DNA from: Thermomicrobiaceae bacterium
Lineage (GTDB): Bacteria > Chloroflexota > Chloroflexia > Thermomicrobiales > Thermomicrobiaceae
NCBI GenBank assembly: GCA_025966355.1
Contig: JAICWZ010000106.1
Coordinates: 1-6,766 of the forward strand
Direction of reading: 5' to 3'
DNA: 6,766 bases
Part shown: positions 6,061-6,766 of the stretch, in pieces
Numbering within the stretch: the stretch's first letter is position 1
How the letters are laid out: each line of letters opens with the position of its first letter
Translations under genes and position numbers: made by a program
Notes under the pieces: generated by a model
The model's database searches: none
What the model saw: the letters and a program-made list of their open reading frames with translations, nothing else
What the model was told of the DNA's origin: nothing

Positions 6061-6105
6061 CGCAGAGGCGTAGCGTATGAATTTCCTGAACTCGGCGTCT
6101 CTGCG
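6061..6105 (+). terminator. Stem-loop in the convergent gap, possible weak terminator
   Basis: CGCAGAGGCG (6061-6070) pairs with CGTCTCTGCG (6096-6105) across all ten positions as plus-strand RNA, one of them a G-U pair; the loop is 25 bases. There is no U-tract on the plus strand. It lies between the plus-strand operon and the convergent minus-strand gene, where a terminator is expected, but it lacks the full intrinsic signature. Confidence 0.35.
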
Positions 6106-6108
6106 TGA

Positions 6109-6258
6109 TCAATCGCCGGGTTGTTCTGCGATATCGGCTCGATGATCGCGGAGTAGGAGCCAGCCGCAGAAGCCGAGGACGGCCGCGACGAGAGCGCCGA
6201 ACAATGGCACGAAAACGAGGAGGATGACAAGCGCCGAAATGATCGCGCCGATGTTCAT
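6109..6258 (-). CDS. 49-residue small membrane protein
   Basis: A short gene that common length cut-offs would miss. It reads MNIGAIISALVILLVFVPLF and continues with a second hydrophobic stretch, GALVAAVLGFCGWLLL (21-36), then the charged tail RDHRADIAEQPGD. The whole of residues 4-36 is hydrophobic: one long helix or a hairpin of two short ones broken near P18 and G21. The ATG at 6256-6258 has AAGGAG seven bases upstream, a strong Shine-Dalgarno, and the frame ends with TGA at 6109-6111. It lies 25 bases after the murB stop on the same strand, so co-transcription is likely. Function is unknown; GC-rich hydrophobic frames can arise by chance, but the ribosome site, operon position and charged end support a real gene. 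Confidence 0.68.
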   Translation of the reverse strand: MNIGAIISALVILLVFVPLFGALVAAVLGFCGWLLLRDHRADIAEQPGD

Positions 6259-6283
6259 CGGGCCGCTCCTTCGCTCATCCCGT

Positions 6284-6766
6284 TCAATCGATGATCTCGA
6301 TCTCGACTTCGGGCATCAGCCCGAACGTCTCAAACACGGTCTCCTGAATGCCGCTGATGAGTGCCCGCACGTCGGAGGCTCGAGCGTCACCGAGGTTGAC
6401 GATGAAATTATGGTGCTTGGTCGAGATCTCGGCTCCGCCGGCACGCTTACCGGCCAGTCCGAGCCGACCAATGATATAGCCCATCGACACCTTGCCGTGC
6501 CAGTCGACGCGCACCTTCGACTCAATATCGGTCCAGACGTCGAGCACCCGGCCGACCTTTTCTTCTCCGGCCAGATTCTTGAAGACAGAGCCGCAATTCG
6601 GGTACTCCATGGGGTGCCGATCCTGCCGGTAGGCGATATTGCGCTGGTGGACCGCTTTGGCGGCGTCAATCTCATGCAAACTCGCGGGCAACAGATCGAA
6701 ACAGGCGGAGGCGACAATCGCGTTCCGTTCATGCTTCACCCGGCTTTCGCGATAGGCGAAGTCCAT
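6284..6766 (-). CDS. murB: UDP-N-acetylenolpyruvoylglucosamine reductase (MurB), C-terminal part
   Basis: FAD-dependent reductase that uses NADPH to convert UDP-GlcNAc-enolpyruvate to UDP-MurNAc, the second committed step of peptidoglycan synthesis in the cytosol. The visible 160 residues cover the end of the FAD domain (FAYRESRVKHERNAIV, 3-18) and the MurB C-terminal domain. YPNCGSVFKN (55-64) carries the catalytic serine (S60), GGAEISTKHHNFIVN (110-124) is the conserved substrate-binding segment, and the tail PEVEIEIID (152-160) holds the expected catalytic glutamate. The ATG at the window edge is internal: the protein begins mid-domain, so the gene continues to the right. Between N64 and the MGYIIGRLGLAGKRAGG segment (96-111) there are about 30 residues where typical MurB proteins have about five, an insertion of roughly 25. 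The 49-residue membrane protein gene follows 25 bases downstream. Confidence 0.93.
   Translation of the reverse strand: MDFAYRESRVKHERNAIVASACFDLLPASLHEIDAAKAVHQRNIAYRQDRHPMEYPNCGSVFKNLAGEEKVGRVLDVWTDIESKVRVDWHGKVSMGYIIGRLGLAGKRAGGAEISTKHHNFIVNLGDARASDVRALISGIQETVFETFGLMPEVEIEIID

Noticed and set aside
1..6766. CRISPR arrays, insertion sequences, tRNA or rRNA genes
   Set aside because: No regularly spaced direct repeats, transposase motifs, terminal inverted repeats or tRNA cloverleaf were seen on either strand; weak or diverged elements cannot be excluded by eye.

Overview
The window is GC-rich and densely coded. It carries housekeeping genes at both edges, on the minus strand: the first part of seryl-tRNA synthetase at the left and the C-terminal part of MurB at the right. 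Between them is a plus-strand run of five closely spaced genes that looks like a redox operon. The HNH endonuclease, the overall gene style and the protein sequences resemble Chloroflexota, perhaps the Thermomicrobia/Sphaerobacter side. That placement is by recognition only; no search was run, so it is tentative.

Left block (1-1528, minus strand): an HNH endonuclease gene is followed, after a 113-base gap holding a strong GC-rich stem-loop, by serS, which runs off the left edge. A good extended -10 promoter for the HNH gene lies at 1583-1611 and argues for a TTG start at 1528. The divergent intergenic region 1529-1825 separates this block from the plus-strand operon.

Central block (1826-6030, plus strand): (i) a cytosolic FrnE/DsbA-like thiol oxidoreductase with CPWC and a C-terminal CX4C; (ii) an AIF-like FAD/NAD(H) oxidoreductase; (iii) a 524-residue membrane protein that fuses a DoxX/DoxD-type helical domain to a two-cupredoxin module with every type 1 and type 2 copper ligand of copper nitrite reductase; (iv) a 63-residue very acidic protein ending in an FPASDPPPW tail; (v) a 125-residue arginine-rich protein with one N-terminal membrane helix. 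Gaps are 60, 47, 22 and 35 bases, and four of the five genes have clear Shine-Dalgarno sequences. The set suggests an electron-transfer or nitrosative/oxidative-stress module: soluble thiol and flavin redox enzymes beside a membrane-tethered copper enzyme that may draw electrons from the quinone pool. The link between the parts is inference from gene order and domains.

Right block (6109-6766, minus strand): the C-terminal part of MurB, with an unusual insertion after the catalytic serine motif, is followed 25 bases later by a 49-residue membrane protein gene, short enough to be missed by common length cut-offs. This block converges on the operon, and the 78-base convergent gap holds a perfect 12-base palindrome and two stem-loops.

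The most unusual item is the DoxX-copper nitrite reductase fusion in its AIF-like/FrnE-like context.
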